Under the pieces are notes generated by a model, which was not told where the DNA came from, ran no database searches, and saw only the letters and a program-made list of their open reading frames with translations. 64,000 bases of DNA from Lentzea aerocolonigenes (GTDB taxonomy: Bacteria > Actinomycetota > Actinomycetes > Mycobacteriales > Pseudonocardiaceae), in the NCBI RefSeq assembly GCF_000974445.1, contig NZ_BBOJ01000015.1, positions 124,001 to 188,000 on the forward strand, read 5' to 3'. The translations under genes and the position numbers were made by a program. Of this stretch, positions 49,023-57,657 are shown piece by piece (the stretch's first letter is position 1; each line of letters opens with the position of its first letter).

Positions 49023-49574
49023 GTGGATCTTGGGGTGATCGGCCAGGCGGCGGGCATGTTCGCGGTGACGAACGTGGACGACCTGGTGCTCCTCGCGCTG
49101 TTCTTCGCGCGGGCACACAGGCCTGCGCAGGTGGTGCTGGGGCAGTACCTCGGTTTTGCCAGGATCCTGGCCGTCGCGGTGGTCGGCGCTCTGGGCGCGT
49201 CCCTGCTCCCCGAGCAGTTCCGCCCGTGGCTGGGCCTGATCCCCCTGGCCCTGGGCCTCAAGGCGGCCTGGTCCCTGTGGCGCAACAGCGATGACGACGA
49301 CGAGCCGGATGCCGCCCCCGGCGTCCTGGCGGTGGCCGGCGTGACGCTGGCGAACGGCGGCGACAACATCGGCGTCTACGTGCCGGTCTTCACCGTCGCC
49401 GACTCGTTGTGGGTCTACGTGGCGGTGTTCCTGATCCTGGTGGGCGTGTGGTGCCTGGCGGGCTGGTTCCTGGCCTCCCGCCGCCCGGTCGCGCAGGCGC
49501 TGGCCAGGTGGGGCCACATCGCGTTGCCGGTGGTGTTGATCGCGATTGGTCTTTTGGTGTTGTTCTCGGGCTGA
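49023..49574 (+). CDS. CadD-type cadmium resistance/DMT-like transporter
   Basis: 183 residues from GTG at 49023 (GGAG ten bases upstream); GTG at 49005 would add six residues. Five to six transmembrane helices with the family signature MFAVTNVDDLVLLALFF near the start and TLANGGDNIGVYVPVF in the middle, both characteristic of CadD/cadmium-resistance transporters (acidic pairs in membrane helices). A stretch DDDDEPD lies in the loop. Likely exports divalent cations or small cationic solutes; the substrate is inferred from family. Confidence 0.85.
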   Translation: MDLGVIGQAAGMFAVTNVDDLVLLALFFARAHRPAQVVLGQYLGFARILAVAVVGALGASLLPEQFRPWLGLIPLALGLKAAWSLWRNSDDDDEPDAAPGVLAVAGVTLANGGDNIGVYVPVFTVADSLWVYVAVFLILVGVWCLAGWFLASRRPVAQALARWGHIALPVVLIAIGLLVLFSG

Positions 49575-49603
49575 ACGGGCCCGCGGTCAGGTAGACACTT
49601 CGG

Positions 49604-52579
49604 GTGCGAAAGACCTACAGCTACAACGAGGCCGTGAAGATCCTCGGCGGCAAGGACCACCCGGTCATCGCCACCATGGACAAGCTGCTCGGCGGCGCGT
49701 TGCTCCTGGGCTCGTTGGGACTGTGGGAGGTGCTGAGCCTCTTCGACGCCAAGCCCGACTTCATCCGGCTCAGCAACGAGCTGATCTCCAAGGTGTCGGG
49801 CAAGCGCCGGGGCGTGAGCCGCTACACCCGCACACAGCAGCTGCACGCGGCGCACGCGGTGCTGGTGATGACGGCGTTCTTCGAGGCGTTCGAGGAACAG
49901 CAACTCGGCGTGAAGCTGACCGCTGAAGATCGGGAACTCGTCACGTCCTACAACCCGTGGGCCTTGGAGCTGCCGCTCCCCTCGGTCAACCGCCCGTACG
50001 AGGAGAATCTCGACCACGTACGCGTGTTGTACCGCGCTCTCGGCAGCGCACTCTTCGAGTCGCTGACGACTCTGGCTTTGTGGGACGACTTCAACGAGAC
50101 CCAACGTGATCGGGCACAGGCCGTGACCATGGGTACCGCTCCAGAGCGCGCGGTGGAACGGTACGAGGAGTTGCTCGGCCAGCTCGCCGCCGAGTACCCC
50201 GAGATCAGGTTCTGGTGTTCGATCCACGACGGCCGGGTGACGCGGTCCGCGTTGGCGCGACTGGAGGACGTTCTCGCGCAGACCACGACAGACCTCACGC
50301 CGGAGACGCGCCTGGCGGAACTCGCGGGCAAGTACCGGGGAGCGCTCAACCGGCCCCTGGTGAACCCGTCCGAGGTGCCGGAGCACGTACACGTCCCGAC
50401 CTTGGCCGACGCCTATGTCGATCCGCGCTTCCAGGTCGTCGTCGGCATCGAGCGGCGCGGAGCTCCGTCGTTGCAGGCGTGGTGGGACGACGTCGACGTC
50501 CGCGAGGACCTCTACGCCTACCTGGCCGGCTATCTGACCTCACCTCAGGCGCTCGCGACGCCGTTGCTGGTGCTCGGTGACCCCGGCTCGGGCAAGTCGG
50601 TGCTCACCGAGATGCTGGCGGCGCGGCTGCCGGAGTCGGACTTCGCCGTGGTGCGGGTAGAGCTGCGCAGCACACCGGCCGACGCCGACCTGGTGCGGCA
50701 GATCGAGCACGGCCTGCACCGGCTGCTGCACGAACGCGTGACCTTCGCCGAGTTCTCCCGGCAGACCAAGCAGAACAGCGGCGCAGTGCCGGTGGTGGTG
50801 CTGGACGGGTTCGACGAGCTGTTGCAGGCCACCGGCGTGAGCCAGACCCGCTACCTGACCCAGATCTCCGAGTTCCAGCAGGAGCTCCAGGACATGGGCA
50901 GGCCGGCGGTGTTCGTGGTGACCAGCAGGCTGAGTGTGTGCGCGGGTCTGGAGCTGCCCCTCGGAACGCACGTGCTGCGGCTGATGCCGTTCTCCGACGA
51001 CCAGGTGCGGACCTGGCTGGACGTGTGGAACTCGGTCAACCCTCCCCTGCCCGCCGAGACGGTGTTGCTGTACCCCGACCTGGCGACCCAACCGTTGTTG
51101 CTGTTGATGCTGGCGTTGTACGACGCTGTCGACAGCTCCTTCCAGCGCGATCACCTGAGCATGAGCCGCGGGCAGTTGTACGAGCGGTTGCTTGACCGGT
51201 TCGCGCGGCGTGAGGTGACCAAGGCGGGCACCGATCGGTCCGAGGCCGATCTGGACGACGACGTCGAGTACGAGCTGGAACGGCTGTCGGTGGTGGCGCT
51301 CGCGATGTTCAACCGCGGCGTGCAGTGGGTCGCCGAGCACGAGGTGACGGCGGATCTGGTGCAGCTGCTGGGTGTCGACTCGCCGGAACGGATGGTCGGC
51401 GCGCAGACCCGGTTGTCTGCTGGTGAGACCGTGCTGGGGCGGTTCTTCTTCGTGCAGAAGACAGAGGCGGTGCGGGAGGACCGCACCAAGCTGCGGACCT
51501 ACGAGTTCCTGCACGCCACCTTCGGCGAGTACCTGGTGGCGCGGCTCGTGTGGGACAGGTTGACGCAGCTGCGGAAGGAAGACGCGGCGCGGTCCAAGCG
51601 GAAGTCCACGGTGGACGACACAGAGCTGTACTCGGTGCTGTCGTTCATGGCGCTCACCACGAGCAAGCCGGTGCTGGACTTCCTGCGGGAGTTCGCCGAG
51701 AAGGCCGACCGGGACGGGTTGTTCGACCTGGTGTCGAGGTTGTTCGCGGTGCGGGACGAGACCCGCGGATCACGGGGCGACTACGTGCCCGTGACGCTGG
51801 TGGATTCCGCACGCGATGCCAAGTACTCGCTGAACCTGGTCGTACTGGCCTTGGTGTTGCGGCCGAAGGTCTACGCCGATGAGCTGGGTTTGAGCGTGGA
51901 CGACTGGCAGCGGCTCGCGCTGTTCTGGAAGTCACGGCTGTCGTCGAGCGAGTGGGCGAGCGTGGTGCTGTGGTTCTGGATGGAGCGCGACGCCGACCGG
52001 CACTTCGCGGTGAGCCTGAGCAACCGCGAACGTGAGGCGCAGGCGGAGTGGTTGCTGATGTCAGAACCGTACGTGACGTTGGACGAGGTCAGCACGCTGT
52101 TGCGGGATGCGGTGACCCCGCTGTTGTCGGGCAGCGCTATCCAGATCGCGGCGGCGCGGATCGAATTGATGGTCACGCCGGTCGAGAAGTGCCTACCGGT
52201 GCTGCGCCGGCTCCACGAGGCCGACCTGGCATGGGGCGATGACGACGACGACGACGACGGGGTGTTCTTTCCCGAGCTGATCGAGCTGCTCGGCAAGGGC
52301 GGTGATGATCACGCGATGCTGGAGCTCACGGGTAGCTGGGCCGTCGGAGAGCCGTGGCCTGAGATGGTGGACGCGTGGTTGCGGCTGTACGAGGGGGGTT
52401 TCCAGTTTCCCGGACCCCTGCGTTATCCGGACATCGTGGTGATGTTGCGCCAGACCAAGCCCGGCCACCTCAAAGGGCGGCCTGATCTGGTCAAGCGGGC
52501 CATTGCGGCCGCTGCTGAGCTGGGTCTTGAATGGCCTCCGTCAGCACCGCCGCAAGACCTGCAAGATCTTCTTCGCTGA
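49604..52579 (+). CDS. NACHT-type STAND NTPase with N-terminal helical effector-like region
   Basis: 991 residues from GTG at 49604, shortly after TAGACA, likely leaderless. The N-terminal 290 residues are helical, beginning YSYNEAVKILGGKDHPVIAT with LLGGALLLG, similar to the NNH (NACHT N-terminal helical) regions of actinobacterial NTPases. NTPase core: Walker A GDPGSGKS at 325-332 and Walker B VVVLDGFDEL with D401, D404, E405, the NACHT-type arrangement. TSRLSVCAGLELPL gives sensor 1. The C-terminal 400 residues are helical sensor-like sequence with seven consecutive Asp (879-885). Bacterial NACHT proteins act in antiphage defence or signalling; the role here is not shown. The 3' end overlaps a convergent gene by 89 bases. 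Confidence 0.85.
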   Translation: MRKTYSYNEAVKILGGKDHPVIATMDKLLGGALLLGSLGLWEVLSLFDAKPDFIRLSNELISKVSGKRRGVSRYTRTQQLHAAHAVLVMTAFFEAFEEQQLGVKLTAEDRELVTSYNPWALELPLPSVNRPYEENLDHVRVLYRALGSALFESLTTLALWDDFNETQRDRAQAVTMGTAPERAVERYEELLGQLAAEYPEIRFWCSIHDGRVTRSALARLEDVLAQTTTDLTPETRLAELAGKYRGALNRPLVNPSEVPEHVHVPTLADAYVDPRFQVVVGIERRGAPSLQAWWDDVDVREDLYAYLAGYLTSPQALATPLLVLGDPGSGKSVLTEMLAARLPESDFAVVRVELRSTPADADLVRQIEHGLHRLLHERVTFAEFSRQTKQNSGAVPVVVLDGFDELLQATGVSQTRYLTQISEFQQELQDMGRPAVFVVTSRLSVCAGLELPLGTHVLRLMPFSDDQVRTWLDVWNSVNPPLPAETVLLYPDLATQPLLLLMLALYDAVDSSFQRDHLSMSRGQLYERLLDRFARREVTKAGTDRSEADLDDDVEYELERLSVVALAMFNRGVQWVAEHEVTADLVQLLGVDSPERMVGAQTRLSAGETVLGRFFFVQKTEAVREDRTKLRTYEFLHATFGEYLVARLVWDRLTQLRKEDAARSKRKSTVDDTELYSVLSFMALTTSKPVLDFLREFAEKADRDGLFDLVSRLFAVRDETRGSRGDYVPVTLVDSARDAKYSLNLVVLALVLRPKVYADELGLSVDDWQRLALFWKSRLSSSEWASVVLWFWMERDADRHFAVSLSNREREAQAEWLLMSEPYVTLDEVSTLLRDAVTPLLSGSAIQIAAARIELMVTPVEKCLPVLRRLHEADLAWGDDDDDDDGVFFPELIELLGKGGDDHAMLELTGSWAVGEPWPEMVDAWLRLYEGGFQFPGPLRYPDIVVMLRQTKPGHLKGRPDLVKRAIAAAAELGLEWPPSAPPQDLQDLLR

Positions 52580-52757
52580 GGTCCCTCTCCCCCACCCTCC
52601 TCAAGATCTCCGACCGAGAGCACACCACCACCGCGCCGGTGTACCCGCCGAGCCGGGCGGCGGCGACGATCTCGGGTTCCCCGTTGTGCAGGACCAGGAT
52701 CGGGTCGGGGGTGTCGGTGTAGAGCAGGTGCTCGATGTCCCGTCCGGTGATGGCCAT
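52491..52757 (-). CDS. Small conserved-looking protein paired with WYL regulator
   Basis: 88 residues from ATG at 52757, two bases after the WYL gene stop, so one operon. Sequence MAITGRDIEHLLYTDTPDPI, LHNGEPEIVAAARLGGYTGA, VSRSEILRR-type middle and an acidic DLSEEDLAGLAAVLTEAI end suggest a compact alpha/beta protein. Not recognised. Its 3' end overlaps the 3' end of the NACHT gene. Confidence 0.65.
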   Translation of the reverse strand: MAITGRDIEHLLYTDTPDPILVLHNGEPEIVAAARLGGYTGAVVVCSRSEILRRVGERDLSEEDLAGLAAVLTEAIQDPAQQRPQWPA

Positions 52758-52759
52758 GG

Positions 52760-53704
52760 TCAGTCTTGTACGGCGCGGGCGTAGCGGGCCGCAAGAGAGC
52801 GAACGTGTGCCACGAGTTCCGGGGGTGAGGTGACTTCGAAGTCGAAGCCGAGCATGCCGATCCACACGGCGAGGGTTTCGACGGAGTCGGCGCCTGTCAC
52901 GAGCACGCAGGAGGTCTCGTCGACGGCTTCGACTGTGCCGACGGCGGCGTTGATGCGGGCGGCGACGGCGTCGGCTGGGGCGTGGACGTGGACTCGGGCT
53001 TGGAAGCGCCAGGCTGCGGACGAGACGCGTGAGGCGACGTAGGAGGTGGCGTCGAAGTCTCGTGGGGTGAAGCGGGGGCCGTGGGGTGGCGTGGGTGGGG
53101 TGATGCGGTCGACTCGGAAGCTGCGCCAGTCCTGTTTGTCGGCGTCCCAGGCGACGAGGTACCAGCGGCGGCCCCAGTTGACGAGGCGGTGGGGTTCGGC
53201 TCGGCGGCGGGAGGGGGTGCCGTCGTGGGCGTTGTAGTCGAAGCGGATGGTTTCGTGGTCGCGGCAGACGGCGGCCAGGGTGGAGAGCAGGTCCGGGTCG
53301 ATGGCGGGGGCCTGAGTGTCGCGGGGTACCTGTTCCACGTGCTCGAGGGCGGAGACTCGGTGGCGCAGGCGGGAGGGCAGGACCTGTTCGAGTTTGAGCA
53401 GGGCGCGCAGGGAGACCTCTTCCAGGCCTGTGACGGGGCTGGTGCGCAGGGCGACTGCCACGGCGACGGCTTCGTTGTCGTCGAGCAGGAGCGGGGGTAG
53501 TTCGGCGCCGGCTCCGAGGCGGTAGCCGCCGAAGCTGCCGGTGGTGGCGTTGACGGGGTAGCCGAGTTCGCGCAGGCGGTCGACGTCTCGGCGGACGGTG
53601 CGGGGGCTGATCTGCAGTTCGTCGGCGAGTTCGCTGCCTTGCCAGTCGCGGCGGGACTGCAGCAGGGCGAGCAGGCGCAGCAGGCGTGCCGAGGTTTCCA
53701 ACAT
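52760..53704 (-). CDS. WYL domain transcriptional regulator (YafY/PafBC-like)
   Basis: 314 residues from ATG at 53704, seven bases after TAAAGT on the minus strand, so leaderless is likely. The N-terminal winged helix (GSELADELQISPRTVRRDVD) is followed by the WYL domain (HRLVNWGRRWYLVAWDADKQ, containing the WYL triad variant WYLVA) and a WCX C-terminal extension. WYL regulators often respond to nucleic acid ligands and sometimes control defence genes. It is divergent from an epoxide hydrolase gene by 52 bases, a common pair in actinomycetes, so that gene is the likely target. Confidence 0.9.
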   Translation of the reverse strand: MLETSARLLRLLALLQSRRDWQGSELADELQISPRTVRRDVDRLRELGYPVNATTGSFGGYRLGAGAELPPLLLDDNEAVAVAVALRTSPVTGLEEVSLRALLKLEQVLPSRLRHRVSALEHVEQVPRDTQAPAIDPDLLSTLAAVCRDHETIRFDYNAHDGTPSRRRAEPHRLVNWGRRWYLVAWDADKQDWRSFRVDRITPPTPPHGPRFTPRDFDATSYVASRVSSAAWRFQARVHVHAPADAVAARINAAVGTVEAVDETSCVLVTGADSVETLAVWIGMLGFDFEVTSPPELVAHVRSLAARYARAVQD

Positions 53705-53756
53705 GGAGCAGACTTTAGGACAGAGGCTGGCCGCAATGCCCAATAGCCTCGGTGTC

Positions 53757-54842
53757 ATGACGGAGATCAGGGAATTCCACATCGCCATCGACGACGCCGA
53801 CGTCGAGGAGCTCGAGTTCCGGTTGGCGCGGACGCGGTGGACCGACCAGGTTCCGGGGGCGGGCTCGCGGTACGGGGACGACGTCGCGGACGTCCAGGAG
53901 CTGGCACGGTACTGGGCGCAGGACTTCGACTGGCGGGCGGTCGAGCGCAGGCTGAACTCCTTCCCGCAGTTCGTCACCGAGATCGACGGGACGAACGTGC
54001 ACTTCCTGCACGTGCGCAGCACGAACCCGGAAGCGTTGCCGTTGCTGCTGATCCACGGGTGGCCGGGCTCGGTCATGGAGTTCGTGGACGTGATCGAGCA
54101 CCTGCGGGAGGACTTCCACCTGGTGATCCCCTCGATCCCCGGTTACGGGTTCTCCGGGCCGACGACGGACACGGGCTGGCACTCGGGGCGGATCGCGAGG
54201 GCGTTCGCGGAGCTGATGGCACGGCTGGGGTACGGGCGTTACGGGGTGCACGGCAACGACGCCGGGTCGATCATCGCGCCCGAGGTCGGGCGGGTGGGCG
54301 GCGAGCACGTGGCGGGGGTGCACGTGACGCAGATCTTCTCGTTCCCGTCGGGTGACCCGGCCGAGATGGAGGGCCTGACCGAGGACGACTTCCGGCGGCT
54401 CGGGGTGCTGCAGAACTTCTGGGAGAACCTGTCGGGGTACGCGAAGTTGCAGCAGGCGCGGCCGCAGAACGTCGCGTTCGCGCTCGCGGACTCCCCCGCC
54501 GGGCAGCTCGCGTGGACGATGCAGCTGATGGGCGAACCGGCCGTGAGCAAGGACTTCCTGCTCGCGAACGTCGCGATCTACTGGTTCACCGGCACCGCGG
54601 GGTCCTCGGCGCGGCTGTACTTCGAGGACGCGCACCGCGAGGACACCCCGACCGAGCCGACGACGTTCCCGATGGGCGTGGCGATCTTCGCCGACGACTT
54701 CCAGACCATCCGCCGCTTCGCCGAGCGCGATCACCACAACCTGGTTCACTGGTCGGAGTTCGGCAGCGGCGGTCACTACTCCGGGCACCAGGTGCCGGAG
54801 CTGCTCGCCGATGATCTCAAGGTGTACTTCGCCAAGATCTAG
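53757..54842 (+). CDS. Epoxide hydrolase (EHN-type alpha/beta hydrolase)
   Basis: 361 residues from ATG at 53757, seven bases after TAGCCT (leaderless). The N-terminal EHN segment (IREFHIAIDDADVEELEFRL, WTDQVPG) is typical for juvenile-hormone/microsomal-type epoxide hydrolases. The oxyanion motif is HGWPGSVMEF, the nucleophile Asp is in VHGNDAGSIIA, and the catalytic His is in GSGGHYSGHQVPE. Opens epoxides to diols. The divergent WYL regulator probably controls it. Confidence 0.92.
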   Translation: MTEIREFHIAIDDADVEELEFRLARTRWTDQVPGAGSRYGDDVADVQELARYWAQDFDWRAVERRLNSFPQFVTEIDGTNVHFLHVRSTNPEALPLLLIHGWPGSVMEFVDVIEHLREDFHLVIPSIPGYGFSGPTTDTGWHSGRIARAFAELMARLGYGRYGVHGNDAGSIIAPEVGRVGGEHVAGVHVTQIFSFPSGDPAEMEGLTEDDFRRLGVLQNFWENLSGYAKLQQARPQNVAFALADSPAGQLAWTMQLMGEPAVSKDFLLANVAIYWFTGTAGSSARLYFEDAHREDTPTEPTTFPMGVAIFADDFQTIRRFAERDHHNLVHWSEFGSGGHYSGHQVPELLADDLKVYFAKI

Positions 54843-54856
54843 GACATCCCCAGGCA

Positions 54857-55606
54857 ATGTCACAGTGGGTGGAAGCGGGTCTGTGGGGACTGGCAGGCGG
54901 CGGTGCGCTCGTGCTGGGCGCGCTCGTCGCCTGGTTCGTGCGGGTGCCGCGGGACGTGGTCGCCGTCGTGATGGCGTTCGGCGCGGGGGTGCTGACCGCG
55001 GCCGCGGCGTTCGAGCTGATGGACGAGGCCGAGCGCAACGGCGGGCTGCTCGCCACCTCGGCCGGGTTCCTCGGCGGCGCGGTGATCTACGTGCTGGCGA
55101 ACGTGCTGCTGGCCCGGCGCGGTGCCCGGCACCGCAAGCGCAGCCGCAACCAGCCGTCCGAACAGGACCAGGCGGGCAGCGGCACGGCCATCGCGGTCGG
55201 TGCGCTGCTCGACGGCGTGCCCGAATCGGTCGTGCTGGGCGTGTCGCTGCTGGGCGGCGGCGGGATCGGGGTCGCGATGCTGGCGGCGGTGATCATCTCC
55301 AACGTCCCGGAAGGGCTGTCCAGCGTCGCGGGCATGAAGCAGGCGGGCCGCTCGGCCGGTTACGTGTTCGGGGTGTGGGGTGCGATCGCCGTGGCCGGTG
55401 GTGTGTCGGCGGCGCTGGGCAACGTGCTGCTCGACGCCGCGTCGCCGCAGCTCATCGCGGTGATCACGGCTGTGGCCGCGGGGGCGATCCTGGCGATGAT
55501 CGCGGACACGATGATCCCCGAGGCCTACGAACGCGCCCGCCTCTACACCGGGTTGTGCACCACCGCCGGGTTCCTCACCGCGTTCGTGGTGGAACGGCTG
55601 GGCTAG
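54857..55606 (+). CDS. ZIP family metal transporter
   Basis: 249 residues, about eight transmembrane helices. The ZIP metal-site regions are recognisable, VGALLDGVPESVVLGVSLL and VIISNVPEGLSSVAGMKQAG, although the usual histidine of HNxPEG is replaced by Ser, so selectivity may be altered. A charged loop (RRGARHRKRSRNQPSEQDQA) separates the halves. Follows the epoxide hydrolase by 14 bases and could be co-transcribed. Confidence 0.85.
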   Translation: MSQWVEAGLWGLAGGGALVLGALVAWFVRVPRDVVAVVMAFGAGVLTAAAAFELMDEAERNGGLLATSAGFLGGAVIYVLANVLLARRGARHRKRSRNQPSEQDQAGSGTAIAVGALLDGVPESVVLGVSLLGGGGIGVAMLAAVIISNVPEGLSSVAGMKQAGRSAGYVFGVWGAIAVAGGVSAALGNVLLDAASPQLIAVITAVAAGAILAMIADTMIPEAYERARLYTGLCTTAGFLTAFVVERLG

Positions 55607-55647
55607 ATCGCTGGCGCCGATCGCGTGGTGGCGGTAGGAGTGCAGCC

Positions 55648-56574
55648 ATGGGTGTTCCACTGGTGGATCTGTCCGGGTGGTTCGACGGCACGCGGCGTGC
55701 CGAGGTGGCGGCGCGGGTGGACGCAGCGCTGCGGGAGTCGGGGTTCCTGCTGATCACCGGGCACGGCGTCCCCGACGAGCTGCGTGAGCGGGTGCGGGGG
55801 CTGACCCGCGAGTTCTTCGCTCTGCCCACGACCGCCAAGCAGCCCTACGCCGTGCGCACCGGCGGGCGGGGCTGGATGCCGCCCGACGAGCAGGCGACCG
55901 GACGCGCCGGCGGGGCGATGGCGCCACCGGACCTGAAGGAGACGCTGGCGTTCGGCTCGGACGACCCGGCCGGCGACGACCCGTTCTTCTTCCGCCCCAA
56001 CGTCTTCCCCGCCGAGGTCGCGGGGCTGCAACCCGCGGTGGCGGAGTACGTGCGGCGGATGCGGGCGCTGGCCGACGAGCTGCTCACGATCTTCGCCGTC
56101 GCGCTCGGCGAGACCGAGGACCTGTTCACCCGGCACACCACCAGGTCCTCCTACACGCTCAACGTCAACCACTACCCGCCGCTGCGCCAGGTCGGTCCCG
56201 CCGGGCCGGGACAGTTCCGCATCGGCGAGCACACCGACTTCGGCACCGTGACGATCCTGGACCGCCAGCACGGCGTCGGCGGCCTGCAGGTCCGCACCCT
56301 CGACGGCGTGTGGGAGAACGCGCCGTTCGACCCCGCCGCCTTCACCGTCAACATCGGCGACCTGATGGCCCGCTGGGTGTCGGACCGCTGGCGTTCCACC
56401 CCGCACCGCGTGCTGCCGCCTGACGCCTCCGCCCCTGACGAGGACCTGGTCTCGCTCATCTTCTTCTACAACACCGACAGCGACGCCCGGATAGTCTCGC
56501 TCGACGGCCGCTACCCGCAGGTGGTGGGCGGCGAGTACCTGAAGGCCAAGCTCGAGGCCATCTCGATCGGATAG
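55648..56574 (+). CDS. Isopenicillin-N-synthase-like 2OG-Fe(II) oxygenase
   Basis: 308 residues from ATG at 55648, after TAGGAG that could serve as -10 box or ribosome binding site. N-terminal DIOX_N domain (VPLVDLSGWF, SGFLLITGHGVPDELRERV) and the Fe(II) site HTDFGTVTIL with the distal His in RSTPHRVLPP. 2-oxoglutarate-binding Arg/Ser region near the end (VSLIFFYNTDSD). Oxidises a small molecule, substrate unknown. The VOC gene begins 12 bases after its stop. Confidence 0.9.
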   Translation: MGVPLVDLSGWFDGTRRAEVAARVDAALRESGFLLITGHGVPDELRERVRGLTREFFALPTTAKQPYAVRTGGRGWMPPDEQATGRAGGAMAPPDLKETLAFGSDDPAGDDPFFFRPNVFPAEVAGLQPAVAEYVRRMRALADELLTIFAVALGETEDLFTRHTTRSSYTLNVNHYPPLRQVGPAGPGQFRIGEHTDFGTVTILDRQHGVGGLQVRTLDGVWENAPFDPAAFTVNIGDLMARWVSDRWRSTPHRVLPPDASAPDEDLVSLIFFYNTDSDARIVSLDGRYPQVVGGEYLKAKLEAISIG

Positions 56575-56586
56575 GGGGACCCCGCT

Positions 56587-56949
56587 GTGGCGGTGGGCTA
56601 TCTGTACGACGTCGTGATCGACTGCCCGGAACCCGCCGTGGTCGCGGAGTTCTACGTCAAGGTGCTCGGCGGCGAGATCGTCGACCCCACGCCGCAGTGG
56701 ATGACCATGCGCACTCCATCAGGCATGCGCGTGTCGTTCCAGCAGGTCGACGACTACTCGCCGCCGCAGTGGCCGGGCCAGGAGCACCCGCAGCAGATCC
56801 ACCTCGACGTCATGGTCACCGACCTCGACGAGTCCGAACCGCTCGTGCTCGCCCTGGGCGCGAAACTGCTGCAGGGCTCGGAGAAGAGCACCGGGTTCCG
56901 CGTCTACGCCGACCCGGCCGGGCACCCGTTCTGCCTGGTCACGAACTAG
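56587..56949 (+). CDS. VOC family (glyoxalase/bleomycin-resistance-like) protein
   Basis: 120 residues from GTG at 56587. Beta-alpha-beta-beta-beta modules of the vicinal oxygen chelate fold: YDVVIDCPEPAVVAEFYVKV, GMRVSFQQVDDYSPP, QIHLDVMVTDLDESEP, and FRVYADPAGHPFCLV. Glyoxalase-like subdomain 6 type common in actinomycetes. Probably cotranscribed with the oxygenase. Substrate unknown. Confidence 0.88.
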   Translation: MAVGYLYDVVIDCPEPAVVAEFYVKVLGGEIVDPTPQWMTMRTPSGMRVSFQQVDDYSPPQWPGQEHPQQIHLDVMVTDLDESEPLVLALGAKLLQGSEKSTGFRVYADPAGHPFCLVTN

Positions 56950-56959
56950 CGCCACGCCA

Positions 56960-57589
56960 CTAGGCGCGCCAGATCGTGGCGCTGCGGGTCTCGGTGCTCT
57001 CCAGCGTCAGCGGCACCGGCACGTCGTAGCGGGCCCTGCGGACGAACCGGTCGCGCGGCAGGTGCGCCCGGTCCGGGTCACCCAGCAGCACGAGCGCGCC
57101 GCGTGCGGCCGCCCTGGTCAGGAACGGCAGCACCAGTGCGGTGATCTGCGCGTCGTAGAAGACGTCACCAGCGAGCACCACGTCCGCGCCGTGGGCGTCG
57201 CTGTCGAGCTGGTCGCCCTCCAGCGTGCGGACCACGACGTGGTTCGCGGCGGCGTTGAGTTCCACCGCAGCCAGCGCCAGCGGGTCGATGTCGTTGGCGG
57301 TCACCGAGTCCGCGCCCGCCAGCGCCGCGGCGATCGCGACCAGCCCGGACCCCGACGCGAGGTCGAAGACCTTCCGGTCGCGCACCAGGCCGGGGTGGTC
57401 GAGCAGGTGCCGGGCCAGGGCCTGGCCGCCCGCCCACGGGAACGCCCAGAACGGCGGCTGGTCGTGGCGGGTGAGCTCCCACAGGTCCATCGCCTCGACC
57501 GCGCTGTGCAGGACGACCTCCGGCACCAGCGGCACCGGGGTCAGTGTCGTGTGGGTGAGCACGAACTCGGTGAGCGTGGGCGCGGACAT
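56960..57589 (-). CDS. Class I methyltransferase (ETFB-lysine-methyltransferase-like)
   Basis: 209 residues from ATG at 57589. PFWAFPWAGGQALARHLLDH before the SAM motif VFDLASGSGLVAIAAALAGA and the post-motif NDIDPLALAAVELNAA are typical of the nicotinamide N-methyltransferase/ETFB-lysine methyltransferase group; DVVLAGDVFYD is motif IV. Probably methylates a protein lysine or a small amine. Stands alone, convergent with the VOC gene (11 bases between stops). Confidence 0.85.
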   Translation of the reverse strand: MSAPTLTEFVLTHTTLTPVPLVPEVVLHSAVEAMDLWELTRHDQPPFWAFPWAGGQALARHLLDHPGLVRDRKVFDLASGSGLVAIAAALAGADSVTANDIDPLALAAVELNAAANHVVVRTLEGDQLDSDAHGADVVLAGDVFYDAQITALVLPFLTRAAARGALVLLGDPDRAHLPRDRFVRRARYDVPVPLTLESTETRSATIWRA

Positions 57590-57657
57590 GACGGAGAAGC
57601 TTAGGGGCCTCGCGCAAGGGCGTTTCAGAGGCGAAAGTCCGCACGTTCACGAGGGCG

